This document shows, piece by piece, positions 28,035 to 40,415 of a stretch of 64,000 nucleotides of DNA; position 1 is the stretch's first letter, and the number at the start of each line of letters is the position of its first letter. Location: positions 4,134,467-4,198,466 of the forward strand of contig NC_087191.1 in assembly GCF_035594125.1 (NCBI RefSeq). Direction: 5' to 3'. A model generated the notes under the pieces. That model saw only the letters and a program-made list of their open reading frames with translations. It was not told the DNA's origin and did not search any database. The position numbers and the translations under genes were made by a program. The stretch comes from Scylla paramamosain. Lineage: Eukaryota > Arthropoda > Malacostraca > Decapoda > Portunidae.

Positions 28035-28560
28035 CCTGCCCATAGCTTTGGTGGATTTTAGCATGTCTAAGGAAATGAGATTTTAACTGAAATGAGGAGA
28101 ATGGAGCTAGAGGCTGAGAGGGAGAGATAATTAAGAAGGCTTGAATTGGAAGCCATGGAGAGGACATTAGAGAATGAGGAGGCTACAGAAGCCAGAAGGC
28201 TTAAAGCCGAGAGGGAGGCCAAGCGGTTTGAAGCTAAGAAGGAGATGAGGCCACTTGAGAAGGCTACTGAGGAGAAGGCGAAGTTATCAGAGGCTGAGAA
28301 TTTAAGGCTGACATCCTGAGAGCGTACGAGCTACGGCCCCAGGCTTATAGGCTGCAATTCCGTGGAGGAAAGAAAAAGCCTAATGATTCCTATTTTGGGT
28401 GTGCTCACTATTTTGAGTAGACGTTCGAGAGGTGGATTGCTAGCAAACAAGCCACTTCCTATAGTGAGTTAAAGGAGCTCATAGTAATGGAGGAGTCCAT
28501 TTATGTGGCCGAGGAGAAAAACGGTTTGAAAGCCTAAAGGACGCCACGTGGGCTGATGAC
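28035..28560 (+). pseudogene. Gag-like fragment (coiled-coil and SCAN-like capsid region)
   Basis: Charged Glu/Arg/Lys-rich sequence (MELEAERE, LELEAMERTLENEEATEA) of coiled-coil type is followed by LRPQAYRLQFRGGKKKPNDS, FERWIASKQATSYSELKEL and DATWADDYVKAHRFVLR. This resembles the SCAN-like capsid part of gypsy-type gag genes in many animals. Stops interrupt it near 28108, 28315 and 28419. Confidence 0.5.
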
Positions 28561-28989
28561 TACGTGAAGGCGCACCGGTTTGTGCTGCGTTGGGTTAGTG
28601 GGATGGCTGGCGCGGCCGTTGATGGTTTGTCTGGTGGCTTGGCTGGCGCCAGTTCATCAGGAAGCCCACGCTTTGGTAATAAGTCAGGGCGAGTAAGACT
28701 AATCGGTAATAAGTTTCCACCCAGACTTCGATAGACAGAATGGGAGTATGCAGCACAGCTCTTCCAGATACAGCATGCAACCTATGTGTAACTACTGTAA
28801 AAATACTTGGGATTTTAAATTTAATAGTCTAAAATTAGTAACAGACACGGCTTTCAAGATCCTCCAGAAACCGGTGGCCTTGATTATGTCTCATGGTCGG
28901 GATCAGGAGAGTGAGGAGATCCGGCTGGTATTTGGTCGTGAGGTTTTACGTAAAAGGGCAGGAAGAACTGCCCCTCATTTGTTGATGCC

Positions 28990-29185
28990 TCATCGTCTCC
29001 TGTGAGATCTGGTTTAGACTGGTGCCGTCTATATTTTTGTGTTGAGGGGGAATTGGCGCCATAGAAAGCTTCGCTACGGCGGAAATGAGGCCATCTGCGC
29101 AGAAGCGCGGATGACACTAGCGGAAGATCTGCTTGTGGCTGGTGTTGATATCCTCTTGGGGAATGATCTGGCAGGTGGAAGAGTT
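28990..29185 (+). pseudogene. Protease C-terminal fragment
   Basis: The segment includes TLAEDLLVAGVDILLGNDLA, with an LLGNDLAGG-like motif that often ends the retropepsin domain in this group. The catalytic DTG is not convincingly preserved; TGAVYIFVLRG at about 29010 may be what is left of it. Confidence 0.4.
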
Positions 29186-29934
29186 TAGGTGCAGGCCCTA
29201 TCCGGGGATACCGACCCGGATGCGGAGGCTACTGATGTTGCTGACTCTTAGTTATGTTACTCGCCCTAGGGCGAGGCGAGCACTCCGGCGTCGGGTGCCC
29301 GCGGGATCTGTGACGGATTGACTGCAACGAGAAGTGCAGTGGTCGAGTTGATGCCGCAGTGGGGCAGAGTACCCAAGAGGCCTGTCCCGCTGCAGGTGAG
29401 GGTCTAGGCGAGACAGAGTTAGACTTGTCTTTGAGTTAGTGTGCTGGGACTGACTGCAAGCCACCGCAGAAATCAAATAACTTTGGTGAGAGTGTTGCCG
29501 AGGATGAGGCCGGAGTTTTGAGTTTAGTTGGCTTGTTCGCTCGTTTGTTTGCTTTACCCTGCGGAGCCTCTCGGAAGCGATACTTAAGTAGAGTTGTCAC
29601 TCGGAATTGAGGCTTTGGGCGTCGGTACTCAGTCCTCGCCACAACATGTTATGTCTCATGTGTTAGGGGTCACTGCCGAGGGCGGATAGACGCCTAACTC
29701 AGCTGGAGAGGTGGGAGTTTCCTCCCCTGTGGAGTGTACCGGAGACGGGGAGCAGACTGTTCTCCTGCCGGAACCAGGAGAACAGTTGGTGCTTCCTCAC
29801 CTAGTGAGCCATCCGTGTTGATAGCTGTTGTTAGTGCAGCTGCCAGTGTAACCAAGGAGGGTTTTGTCCCTCAGGGACTTGATGCCCCACTACTTGCCAA
29901 GGCAGGAGTGGATAGCAAGGAAGTAGAAGGTCGG

Positions 29935-30180
29935 GCAGAGTTTGTAATGGAGGATCGCAATATTTTGTCTAGCCGGCGGAGAGAGGACAGAGGTTTGATG
30001 CTCCAATTTGTTGTACCATCCGCAATTAAGAAAGCACGGGTGCTAATAGTATGTAGCGGCCTGGTATTTGTCAATTTTGGAGTCAGGATGACTCGGGAGT
30101 GTTTGGCGCTGTTTTGGTGGCCGGAGGTGGCCACGTTTAAGTGTAGCCGCATGGGTCAGGCTGGCAAGCCTGATCTCTTG
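29935..30180 (+). pseudogene. Integrase zinc-binding domain remnant
   Basis: The frame reads LQFVVPSAIKKARVLI, then FGVRMTRECLALFWWPEV and QAGKPDLLSGA, matching the H2C2 region that precedes an integrase core (VVP..., HFG..KT..., FWWPG..., C..C). The metal ligands are partly lost. It lies only about 800 bp downstream of the protease remnant, with no RT or RNase H motif between. Confidence 0.5.
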
Positions 30181-30279
30181 TCCGGGGCCTCTCTCCCCTG
30201 TGTTATGGAGAGTGGTTTTTTTTTCTGTAATCTAGGGTTTGTAAGTGATATTGCTAGCCCTATTCCTCCTTCCTAGGAG

Positions 30280-31705
30280 AGATGTGATGATGTAGTTGGT
30301 GCTAGCGTTACGGTGCCGTGTTGGGAGGCAGCGCTGATTGAGGTTGCCAGTGATTTGTTGCTTGATGCTCACGAGGCACCTTCAGTGTTGCTGGGGGTTT
30401 AGTTTACCCTAGCTGTTATTAACTGCCAGGTGGTGAGGCCGAGAAGAGGAGTGCGTGATGATGGATGCCGTACTCTTTGAAGCGACAAGGAGTCAGGGAT
30501 GATATGAAATGATTGTAACCGAGAGCACTTGCTGGGACCAGTGGAACTGGCCCAGAGGCACGTTGGCCAAGCTCATGTCTGAGCCGGGGTTTGTTGTTCT
30601 GTGATGGCCACGTGTGTTTGTTTTGTTCTGTGTGCGGGTATGGATGTATTGTGGCCTGGAGGGGAGCAGCCGTCAGCTACTTGGGATGATTCCTGCGTCA
30701 TCGAGAGGTCAGCAGGAGGAAGGCAGAGTAATAGTAATGTTGTGCCTGGCAGGCAGTGAGACACAGGTTCGGTTGTGTCACGTCCCGGAATTATTATTTT
30801 GTTTTGTTAAGAGCGGCAGATGGCGCTCCTTTTTTTGCCGAGGAAGTGGTACGTTTATTTTATTTGTTTTGTGGTTGCGGCACGAAGGCTCTAAGGAACC
30901 AGGAGCGAGCAAGTAAGGGTGATGTTGTGGGCAGTACAAGCCCGGATGTGAGAGCAGAGTTTTCTCCCGTGAGGATATTTGAGGGGACTAGCGAGTTGAG
31001 ACTGCTTAGCAGCCCAATAGAGAACTTTGTTATCCCAGGAGGAATATTGCCTGGCCATACCAATATGATGCACCACGAGGCTACGGTCCTTGGTGGGAGC
31101 ATTGCGTGTTGCAAGGATGTAAGATTTTCATTGCTTGGTGACTCTTGCATTTGTGATGTATAGAAGAGAAACTACAGAAGATGGAGTAGGAAGTGTAGTA
31201 GAAAGAGAAGGAGAGGTGAGAGTGAATGGAGTAGTGAAGGCACAGCAAAAAGAAGACGACAGAGGAGGAAAGATAAGTGTCACTGGAGAGGCTGGAGCAG
31301 CCGTAGCTGCTGTAGGAGAAATCTACATATGATATCAAGCAGGAGTAAACTTGCACACCGACATAGCCAGGGAGATCACAGGTCCTGGCGGAGAGCCAGA
31401 GATAGATGGCGGAGGAGTAGTGGGAGGAGGAAAAGAGCATTTTGAGTTTGAAGGGCCAAGTTGGAGCCCTGTTGTTTCGTGATGTTTTGATATTTGTTCA
31501 CTTTAGTGTCGTAGCAGCTTCTGTTTTGTGATTTGTGAGCGCCCTATTTGAGTATGATGTACTCGTACGTGGTACGTGGCGGCCTGTAAGACCTGCTCAC
31601 GTATGCTTTTCCCATATTCTTTCGTCTTTTAGCTAAGTTTTTCTTCCACTTTGCAGGATTACGCACACTTTTCCTTCCCCTAGACTAGAGGGTTCTGGCT
31701 CCTCC
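30280..31705. other. Unassigned internal part of the gypsy-type element
   Basis: No integrase core or RT motif could be read with confidence. Frames at 30614-31163 are open for up to 135 codons but match nothing recognised. Confidence 0.35.
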
Positions 31706-31816
31706 GGGGGGGATGTTGTTGTCCGCCATAAGAATGAAATCTTGCGTATTAGCGTAAAAGAAAGGCAGAGTATCATTCAATGGTTGCGAGCTGGCGGAGG
31801 GTGCATGAGTGTCAGG

Positions 31817-31824
31817 GTGTTAGG
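31817..31824. repeat. Left target-site duplication of hAT element
   Basis: GTGTTAGG, identical to 32769-32776 on the other side. Eight bases is the standard length for hAT elements. Confidence 0.92.
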
Positions 31825-32768
31825 CAGTGTTGCCACTCCCTAAACATAGAAAAACCTAGATGGGTTGCTAAAAACATCAAGATTCCGAAAAAAAAGCCTA
31901 GATTATTAAACATCATGGCATTTAATCATAAAAAGTAATTCATGACACTTACTTTAATGATGCTGTGTTTAGTGGGGATGAACTGGCAGAGGATCGTCGC
32001 TGTCCGAGTCAGAGGCAGGGTGGATTGTTGCCACCTCACGCTTGTTGCACCTTTCTACATACCGCTGATGACACGCGCCACTTTTCACATCTCCTATTAG
32101 GCGTGCTGATGGCTCCCAGTCAAAACATTTTACACTTTGTCGAGCAATTGCTTGTTTTGCTAGAAGTCTATTAGAGATGGTTGTTGCCAGAAGTCTGTTA
32201 CTTTGCTTTGTTTTTATGATATTAACTTGCGAGAATACCCTTTCTACACAAGCCGATGAGTGTGGCAATGCTAATAGTCCACACATAAGTCTTGCTAGTA
32301 CTCCAAATTTCATCTTGTTATTTCCATCTTTAACTTTTTGTAGTTCACTCCAGAATGATGTAGGTGTCTGAGTGAGGTTTTGCACAGTTTCCTTGCTATA
32401 AATCAGATTTTGCCATTCATCTTCTAAAGTATCCAATTCCTCCTCTTTAACAACCATTGGAAAGTGCACTGCGAGACTCGTGATGTATGTACTTCTGTGA
32501 GGTGATACAGCAACTTTAGGGTCAATGTACGGCGTACGGTAAGGCAAGGACCAGCGGACGGCCGGACGCGTTTAAAACGTGTCACTCTGTTCGTCACTGT
32601 ACCAATATTTCAAAATATTAGTACTGTACTGTATAGAAAATTGCATAAATAATTAACCTAACAGAAAAAACCTAGATTTATGGACTTTTACTAAAAAAAC
32701 ACCCAGAAACCTAGATCACTGCAAAAAAACCTAGATCTAGGTGAAAAAAGCTAGGAGTGGCAACACTG
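31825..32768 (-). mobile_element. hAT DNA transposon, internally deleted
   Basis: A 944-bp element with terminal inverted repeats (CAGTGTTGCCACTCC at the left, its inverse GGAGTGGCAACACTG at the right) and a perfect 8-bp target duplication, GTGTTAGG, at 31817-31824 and 32769-32776. Both ends contain repeated AAACCTAGAT-type subterminal motifs. It carries only the C-terminal part of a transposase on the minus strand, so it would depend on transposase supplied elsewhere. It lies just inside the putative LTR that starts at 31714. Confidence 0.92.
31969..32547 (-). pseudogene. hAT transposase C-terminal fragment with dimerisation domain
   Basis: The open frame of 192 codons contains LLALPHSSACVERVFSQVNI followed by IKTKQSNRLL, the conserved hAT C-terminal dimerisation motif (LPHSSA..ERVFS). 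The upstream region (FWSELQKVKDGNNKMKFG) fits the segment just before it. The BED zinc finger and the rest of the catalytic region are missing. A transposase of this type cuts at the terminal repeats; this truncated form would not. Confidence 0.85.
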
Positions 32769-32776
32769 GTGTTAGG

Positions 32777-35298
<2,522 letters not shown>

Positions 35299-35530
35299 CC
35301 CAGATAGTACCTTCTTCTCTTCGACCTGACATCACCTGGACATCCGTTCTCGGATTATCTCAAGTGCCAGTGATTATCTCTGCCCTGTCTCTCTCCATTC
35401 TCATTCACCTCCTAGACACAGGATTTATTGGTATGTGATTAGTGCAAGTCACTCACTCATCGTGCATTTTCGCTGTAGGTGAATGGGCCCCACTTCTTTC
35501 TACTCCTGATTGGCAAGTGAGGGAGCAGGA

Positions 35531-35540
<10 letters not shown>

Positions 35541-35619
<79 letters not shown>
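35541..35619. repeat. (CT)n microsatellite
   Basis: Pure dinucleotide array. Confidence 0.95.
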
Positions 35620-35622
<3 letters not shown>

Positions 35623-35743
35623 CTCGTATGGCATATGACGTAGTGTATACACGCTTTTACATTTTCATAAGACTGTCTTGCATTGCGTCATTTAAGTATA
35701 TGCCCGTGATACAGGAAATGACTGATACCATACTTGAAATATC

Positions 35744-35982
<239 letters not shown>

Positions 35983-36165
35983 TTTCTTTTAGCAGAGCTT
36001 TCAATATAGGTTACAGAGGTGAAGAACCTCCCCTAGCTATAATGAAATTCTTAGTTTATGGAATTTTACTTGTAACGTTGGCATTTAAGTGTAGGCGACC
36101 AAGAACTTAAACGTCTAAAAGTGTGTATTCACTTGAAAACGAACACGAGCAGTTATTTAAATTAT

Positions 36166-36290
36166 GGTTGTTTTTGTCAATGCATTAATAACATGTTATT
36201 AAAGTATTGATTTTTTGTCAATGCATCAATTGTTATTAAAGTATTGTTTTTTTTGTCAATGCATTAATTGTTATTAATGTATGTTCATCT
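36166..36290. repeat. Three-copy tandem repeat of about 40 bp
   Basis: The unit TTTTTGTCAATGCATTAATT plus a TATTAAAGTATTG tail recurs, with GTCAATGCA starting at 36176, 36217 and 36255. Confidence 0.75.
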
Positions 36291-36306
36291 AACTGTGCAT
36301 AGAAAG

Positions 36307-36308
<2 letters not shown>

Positions 36309-36389
<81 letters not shown>
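36309..36389. repeat. (CT)n microsatellite
   Basis: Pure array ending 10 bp before the ATG at 36400 of the candidate receptor exon. Confidence 0.95.
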
Positions 36390-36392
<3 letters not shown>

Positions 36393-36399
36393 AACTGCA

Positions 36400-36819
36400 A
36401 TGTCTTCCCAGATAGTAAGGTCCAAAATGAGAGCTAGCAGGTTCTTGCTGCTGGTCTGTTCAACTTTCCTTCTGCCTGGCGGTAGCCTTTCCAAGGAAGG
36501 GACCTCTTTTAGCATTGAGAAAACTGACCATCAAGAGTATTGCATTTCACCACTACCAGCTCTTCGTAATTTTACCATAAACCACAAACCAATGGCCGTG
36601 ATAGAGGAACAAAGAACAAAAAATCTCCAGATATTAGCACCGTTTACAATGAGAAAGCCTGGAGGCTCTTCATGGAAGGATAGCAAGGCCCTATTAATGT
36701 TGCTGGTGGGCATCATCAAAGCTGAGCTGTCGCAGTGCATCCTAGCGATATTGTGGGAATCTGTTTTGGTTGGATCCACTATCACTGAGAGCCTGTCGCT
36801 TCTTTCCAATGTTAAGCAG
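36400..36819 (+). CDS. Candidate ionotropic-receptor-like gene, exon 1 (signal peptide and extracellular part)
   Basis: The frame opens at ATG 36400 (or 36427), and the second start gives a clear signal peptide, MRASRFLLLVCSTFLLPGGS. About 110 residues follow, including LRNFTINHKPM, SKALLMLLVGIIKAELSQCI and ILWESVLVGSTITESLSLL. At 36819 the frame meets a good splice donor (AAGCAG|GTATGG) in phase 0. The hydrophobic N-terminal region resembles the poorly conserved extracellular domain of arthropod variant ionotropic receptors (chemosensory, plasma membrane). That identification relies mainly on exon 2. It is unlike the transposon debris around it and has no stop codon. Confidence 0.4.
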
Positions 36820-37137
36820 GTATGGCATGGAAAATGTTTTAGAGTATTTTTTTTTCCTTACAATACTTATATGTGCATGAAAAATCGATGTTCACCATGA
36901 AAAAAAAGTCATTAGGTATATTAATGGTCAGCAGTATTACAGTGTCCACAACTTTTTTTAAAAAGAAAAAAAAAATATTGCTTTAATCTGCCGAAAATAA
37001 AGGAAGTGCAACGAGACTGTTGAGAATAAGATTAAGGAACAAAGCAAATAAAATAAGGTAGAAATGAGTGCATTACATTACTATAATTCTGGTCATGACT
37101 GTACAATCAGGGAATCTTTTCAACGATGTGTTTTAAG

Positions 37138-37277
37138 ATTGTGGGAAGCGGAGAAATAGGTAAGATTCTGTGGAGGGCAACGCAATGTACGGGTTACATC
37201 TTCCTGTTGACCGATCCCTCCTCCTTGATGGATCAGGCTGAGTATGCTGCACACGATGCCTGGGACTACTCCGGCAG
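37138..37277 (+). CDS. Candidate ionotropic-receptor-like gene, exon 2
   Basis: An acceptor (TTTTAAG|ATT) opens the exon in phase 0, matching exon 1, and a strong donor (GGCAG|GTGAGA) closes it in phase 2. It encodes IVGSGEIGKILWRATQCTGY, then IFLLTDPSSLMDQAEYAAHD and AWDYSGR. The pattern 'cysteine, YIFLLTDPssL...A.WDY.GR' is, from memory, typical of the extracellular domain of crustacean variant ionotropic receptors. A candidate third exon at 37839-37918 (CAG|ACGG ... ACAG|GTGAGT) reads VFLFQSQNCSTLSGQG in the best-looking frame, but its phase does not match, so the gene may be broken there. Confidence 0.45.
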
Positions 37278-37838
37278 GTGAGAACAGGAAATAAGAATGC
37301 CAGCCGTATTTTTATTATATATATTATAGCTTCACCCTCACCCTTATGAAAGTTTTAGAGCAATACTACTCTTATTGAACCAGGTGTCATCTCTGCCACG
37401 CCTCGCCGACTGCGAGAGGAAAGGCGCCATGATCTTTCAAGAAAGGTTCTGCGGTGTTGCCCAGTAATGATTGTTGTAGATTACTCTCTAGTCACCTGGT
37501 GTTTTACTTATCAGTGTTAGTATACTGACTTCAGACATGCTGGGCGAGAGCTCCAACTGTATAAAGCACCGACACATCAAATAACCTCCCTGAATTATTA
37601 TTTTTTTTTTTTCATCACCCTAACGTGGGGTATGAGGCCAGTTTTATTATTCGTATTTTTTTGTTTAAACCAGTTTTGTTATTGTATTATTATTTATTTT
37701 ATATTGTGCTTTGTACTTATTTAGCTTTTATTTATGTTTTATTTATTTATTTATACCATAAATACACATTTATTTATGCTTTATTTATCTATTTATACCA
37801 TATATACACATTCATTCCTTCGCATACGCTTCATTCAG

Positions 37839-37918
37839 ACGGTGTTCCTATTCCAGTCACAAAACTGTTCTACTTTATCAGGGCAGGGAAGAGGAAGGGG
37901 CAATACTCTTGCATACAG
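37839..37918 (+). pseudogene. Possible exon 3 of receptor-like gene (phase mismatch)
   Basis: An 80-bp interval has a consensus acceptor (CATTCAG) and donor (CAG|GTGAGT). The frame resembling receptor sequence (VFLFQSQNCSTLSGQG) is phase 0, while exon 2 ends in phase 2. Either the gene carries a frameshift or the exon is unrelated. Confidence 0.25.
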
Positions 37919-38372
37919 GTGAGTATGTATGCTACGTAACAATACTACGTTTTATGTACGTACATGCATAAATGGGGAACACATTCAGTTAAAAATCATA
38001 CACCATACAATGCATACACACTTTCATACTTTTATTTGCACATTTTTTTGTTTTTGTTTTGCGCAGTTTATCTGTTCTGTATACATTGTGTCTAATACAT
38101 GGCGTCACATATACATGTAAATCACAACTTTCTGGTATTGGAATGTCCAGGCACCCAAATTAATGAGAAAGATTTACGACATTAATCCAACTTATTACTG
38201 ATGTGGCCATAGATTTCATTTGTATCCGTTTATTTGTATCCGTGTTGCCAGACTTTATTGCCTGAATGTTTGACATAAATAGATAAATAAATAAATGAAT
38301 AAATAAATAAATAATAAAAAAAAAAATAACATGACTGGTAACGTTAATTTACTGCAAAATCCATGGTCTTAT

Positions 38373-38411
<39 letters not shown>

Positions 38412-38414
38412 CAA

Positions 38415-38985
38415 AAAAACACCGATGTATGGGAAGGTAGTCGGTACCTAAGGGCAACATTCACACGACTACACAATTGCATCCAAACATTTACTCGTCT
38501 TAACCGTCTGTGTTGGAGGTAGGGCAACTATGATTTCCTGGAAGCGTTGTTGTAGCTTCATTTCGGTAATATCAGTTTTCAGCCACGGGAGAAAGGTGAT
38601 TGTGAAAGTGGTGGTGAGACGTTACCAGGTAACAAGTATGGGCAGCGCATCCTGGTCCACATCGTTCAATAGGATGCCTGTGCACTGGCCTAGCGTAAAT
38701 AGTCTTGTAACGACTGGATGGCGGACAACAGTTTGGAGGTGGTGGTCTTGCCATATAATTATGCTTGCTATTTTACTGAAGCGAGCCTTCTTGGATGTTT
38801 TTATCCCATGGGATAGAAAAAGGGCGTCGCGATGTATATATACAATGGTGGAATGTTGGCCTCTACCTCTATTCTCGCTACACGAATATAGTGCAGGCAT
38901 ATTCGCACACATTCTTTTTGAAACACATCCAGTCACAGCAGTGTTGGTAAACCATAGCCTAAGTGAGGGCGAATTAAAGACTTAA
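38415..38985 (+). pseudogene. Possible decayed ligand-binding exon of receptor-like gene
   Basis: Scattered peptides in different frames (SRYLRATFTRL at about 38436, YDFLEALL and HFGNISFQPRE at 38530-38590, VVVLPYNYACYFTEASLLG near 38735) vaguely resemble the ligand-binding region of ionotropic receptors. Stops occur in every frame. It is downstream of, and in the same orientation as, the receptor-like exons. Weak evidence. Confidence 0.2.
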
Positions 38986-39355
38986 AAACACCATTAATAA
39001 TTTATTATCATTAATTAATTAATAACATTTATAATTGATAATTTCCAAAACAAAAAGGTACCTTTGTTTAATCATGCGTGCCATGACCTTTCATAGACAG
39101 CTCATGAGCACAACAGAACAAAACGCACTGAAGTCCGTAAGGCACTAGTCTTTTGGGGACTAGGATGACGAGCAAAGTGCCAGAAGTGAAGGAAGGTGTG
39201 GGTGGTCTATATTCTATTGTAGAGTTGTAATCATTTTCCAAGGGAAAAGTTGCCGAGATGTTGTAGCAAAATAAAGAAAAAAAAATGTCTGGACAGGGAC
39301 TGGAGCCTATACAGGATTTCAGGGCAAAGAGTTCATCCAACGTGAAATCTGTGTT
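38986..39355. other. Unassigned sequence left of the LTR element
   Basis: A minus frame covering 39068-39487 runs into the LTR and has no recognised domain. No target duplication could be fixed at the LTR border. Confidence 0.35.
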
Positions 39356-39775
39356 TGTAAGGAAAATTGAGGACGTGAAACAGGCAGGGTTCTTCCGGAA
39401 GAATCCAGGATCGTTTGTGATGAGTATTGCGAAGGCCGTCGGGTGGACTGACAAACACCAAAGGAAAGTGAGGAGCTGACTGGTCACTCACGCAATTAAA
39501 GTATGTACAATAGGGACAAAACACCCAACACCTAAAAGAACCAAGTGCTTGGTTCCAATCATGGGAGCTCTCTGTCTATCGCTGACTCATGGGGCTCCAG
39601 GTATCTTCGCATAAGGCTTCAAGAAGGCCCGAGACCCCTGGCGACCAAATGGAAGGCGTGAGTCGAACGGATGACGAGTCGAAAGGGAGAGACGAGGTAG
39701 CCCGACACTTCCTCCATCTAACCCAGCGGTGAACCACGGTAACGAGACGACGGGGAAAGGGGTGGTTCCCTTACA
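39356..39775 (-). repeat. Left (3') LTR of the Gmr1-like element
   Basis: About 420 bp, aligning along its length with 60944-61400. Shared blocks include GTATTGCGAAGGCYGTCGGG, AAACACCAAAGGAA, GAAGTGCTTGGTTCCAATC-like sequence, TCCCTGGCGAC-like and GGTAACGAGACG. On the minus strand it begins TGTAAGGGAA and ends CCTTACA. The left border is placed by alignment, plus or minus a few bases. Confidence 0.75.
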
Positions 39776-39858
39776 TGACTCAGTCTCAGGTCAGAGTTCC
39801 TAGCGAACAGACGTGTTTAGTGAGTAGTGCCCTGACACTATAGCTGGCTAGTGTAGAG

Positions 39859-40415
39859 ATGGCGCCTTGTATTGCTGAGACGTCTGGTTGTGTTAGTTCT
39901 CCTGTTCTCAAGGCCTTCGCTACGAAGTTCTCAGAGATGGAGGCTAGGTTCTGTGAGAGGATCTCAACTCCTGAGGAAGGGTCGTACCCCACCGGCACCT
40001 TACTTAGTAAGGCGACGAAAGAGATATGGTATGTTGTGTGCAGGGACGCAAAAAAGTTGAAAGGCTGCAGGCGCGCCAAGTAGAGACGAGGAATCCTTTC
40101 AGTGTGCTGGAGGGAGTGACAGAGGAGGTGGACGTGGCGGGAGGAGACAAGGAGAAGAACGAAAGAGCAGACGCAATTATCCTGTCCCAAGGTAGGGTGC
40201 TTGTGCTTGGTGATAGTCAGATCTTAGTGCGTTTTGTGTCAGAGATAGGAAGCATAAGTCGAGGGTGTGTTTGCAGGGAAGAAGGTAGCAGATAGCCTAG
40301 ATACGTGCTTAGAAAATAATGGGACCAAACCCATTGTTTTCCTCTGTGTGGGAGGGATTGATCTTGGCGGGCTTTGGATAAGATTAGGGACAAGGGAGGG
40401 ATCCCTGTGGTGTGT
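39859..40415 (+). pseudogene. CR1-like ORF1 (SGNH-esterase type), plus copy, truncated
   Basis: The ATG at 39859 (MAPCIAETSGCVSS) opens ORF1. A helical N-terminal region (FATKFSEMEARFCERIS) is followed after frameshifts by NPFSVLEGVTEEVDVAG and then VLVLGDSQ, the block I motif of SGNH/GDSL hydrolases. KVADSLDTCLENNGTKPIVF and GGIDLGG follow (block III GGNDL in the sister copy). The copy stops being ORF1 at about 40415, where it passes into ORF2 sequence. CR1-group LINEs are known to carry esterase-type ORF1 proteins. Confidence 0.7.

Noticed and set aside
30614..31163. Two overlapping plus frames of 100 and 135 codons
   Set aside because: No conserved motif, adverse codon pattern and location inside a decayed LTR element; kept as unassigned sequence.
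39068..39487. 139-codon minus frame left of and into the LTR as a coding gene
   Set aside because: It overlaps the LTR by more than 130 bp and shows no domain; no homologous frame exists at the other LTR.
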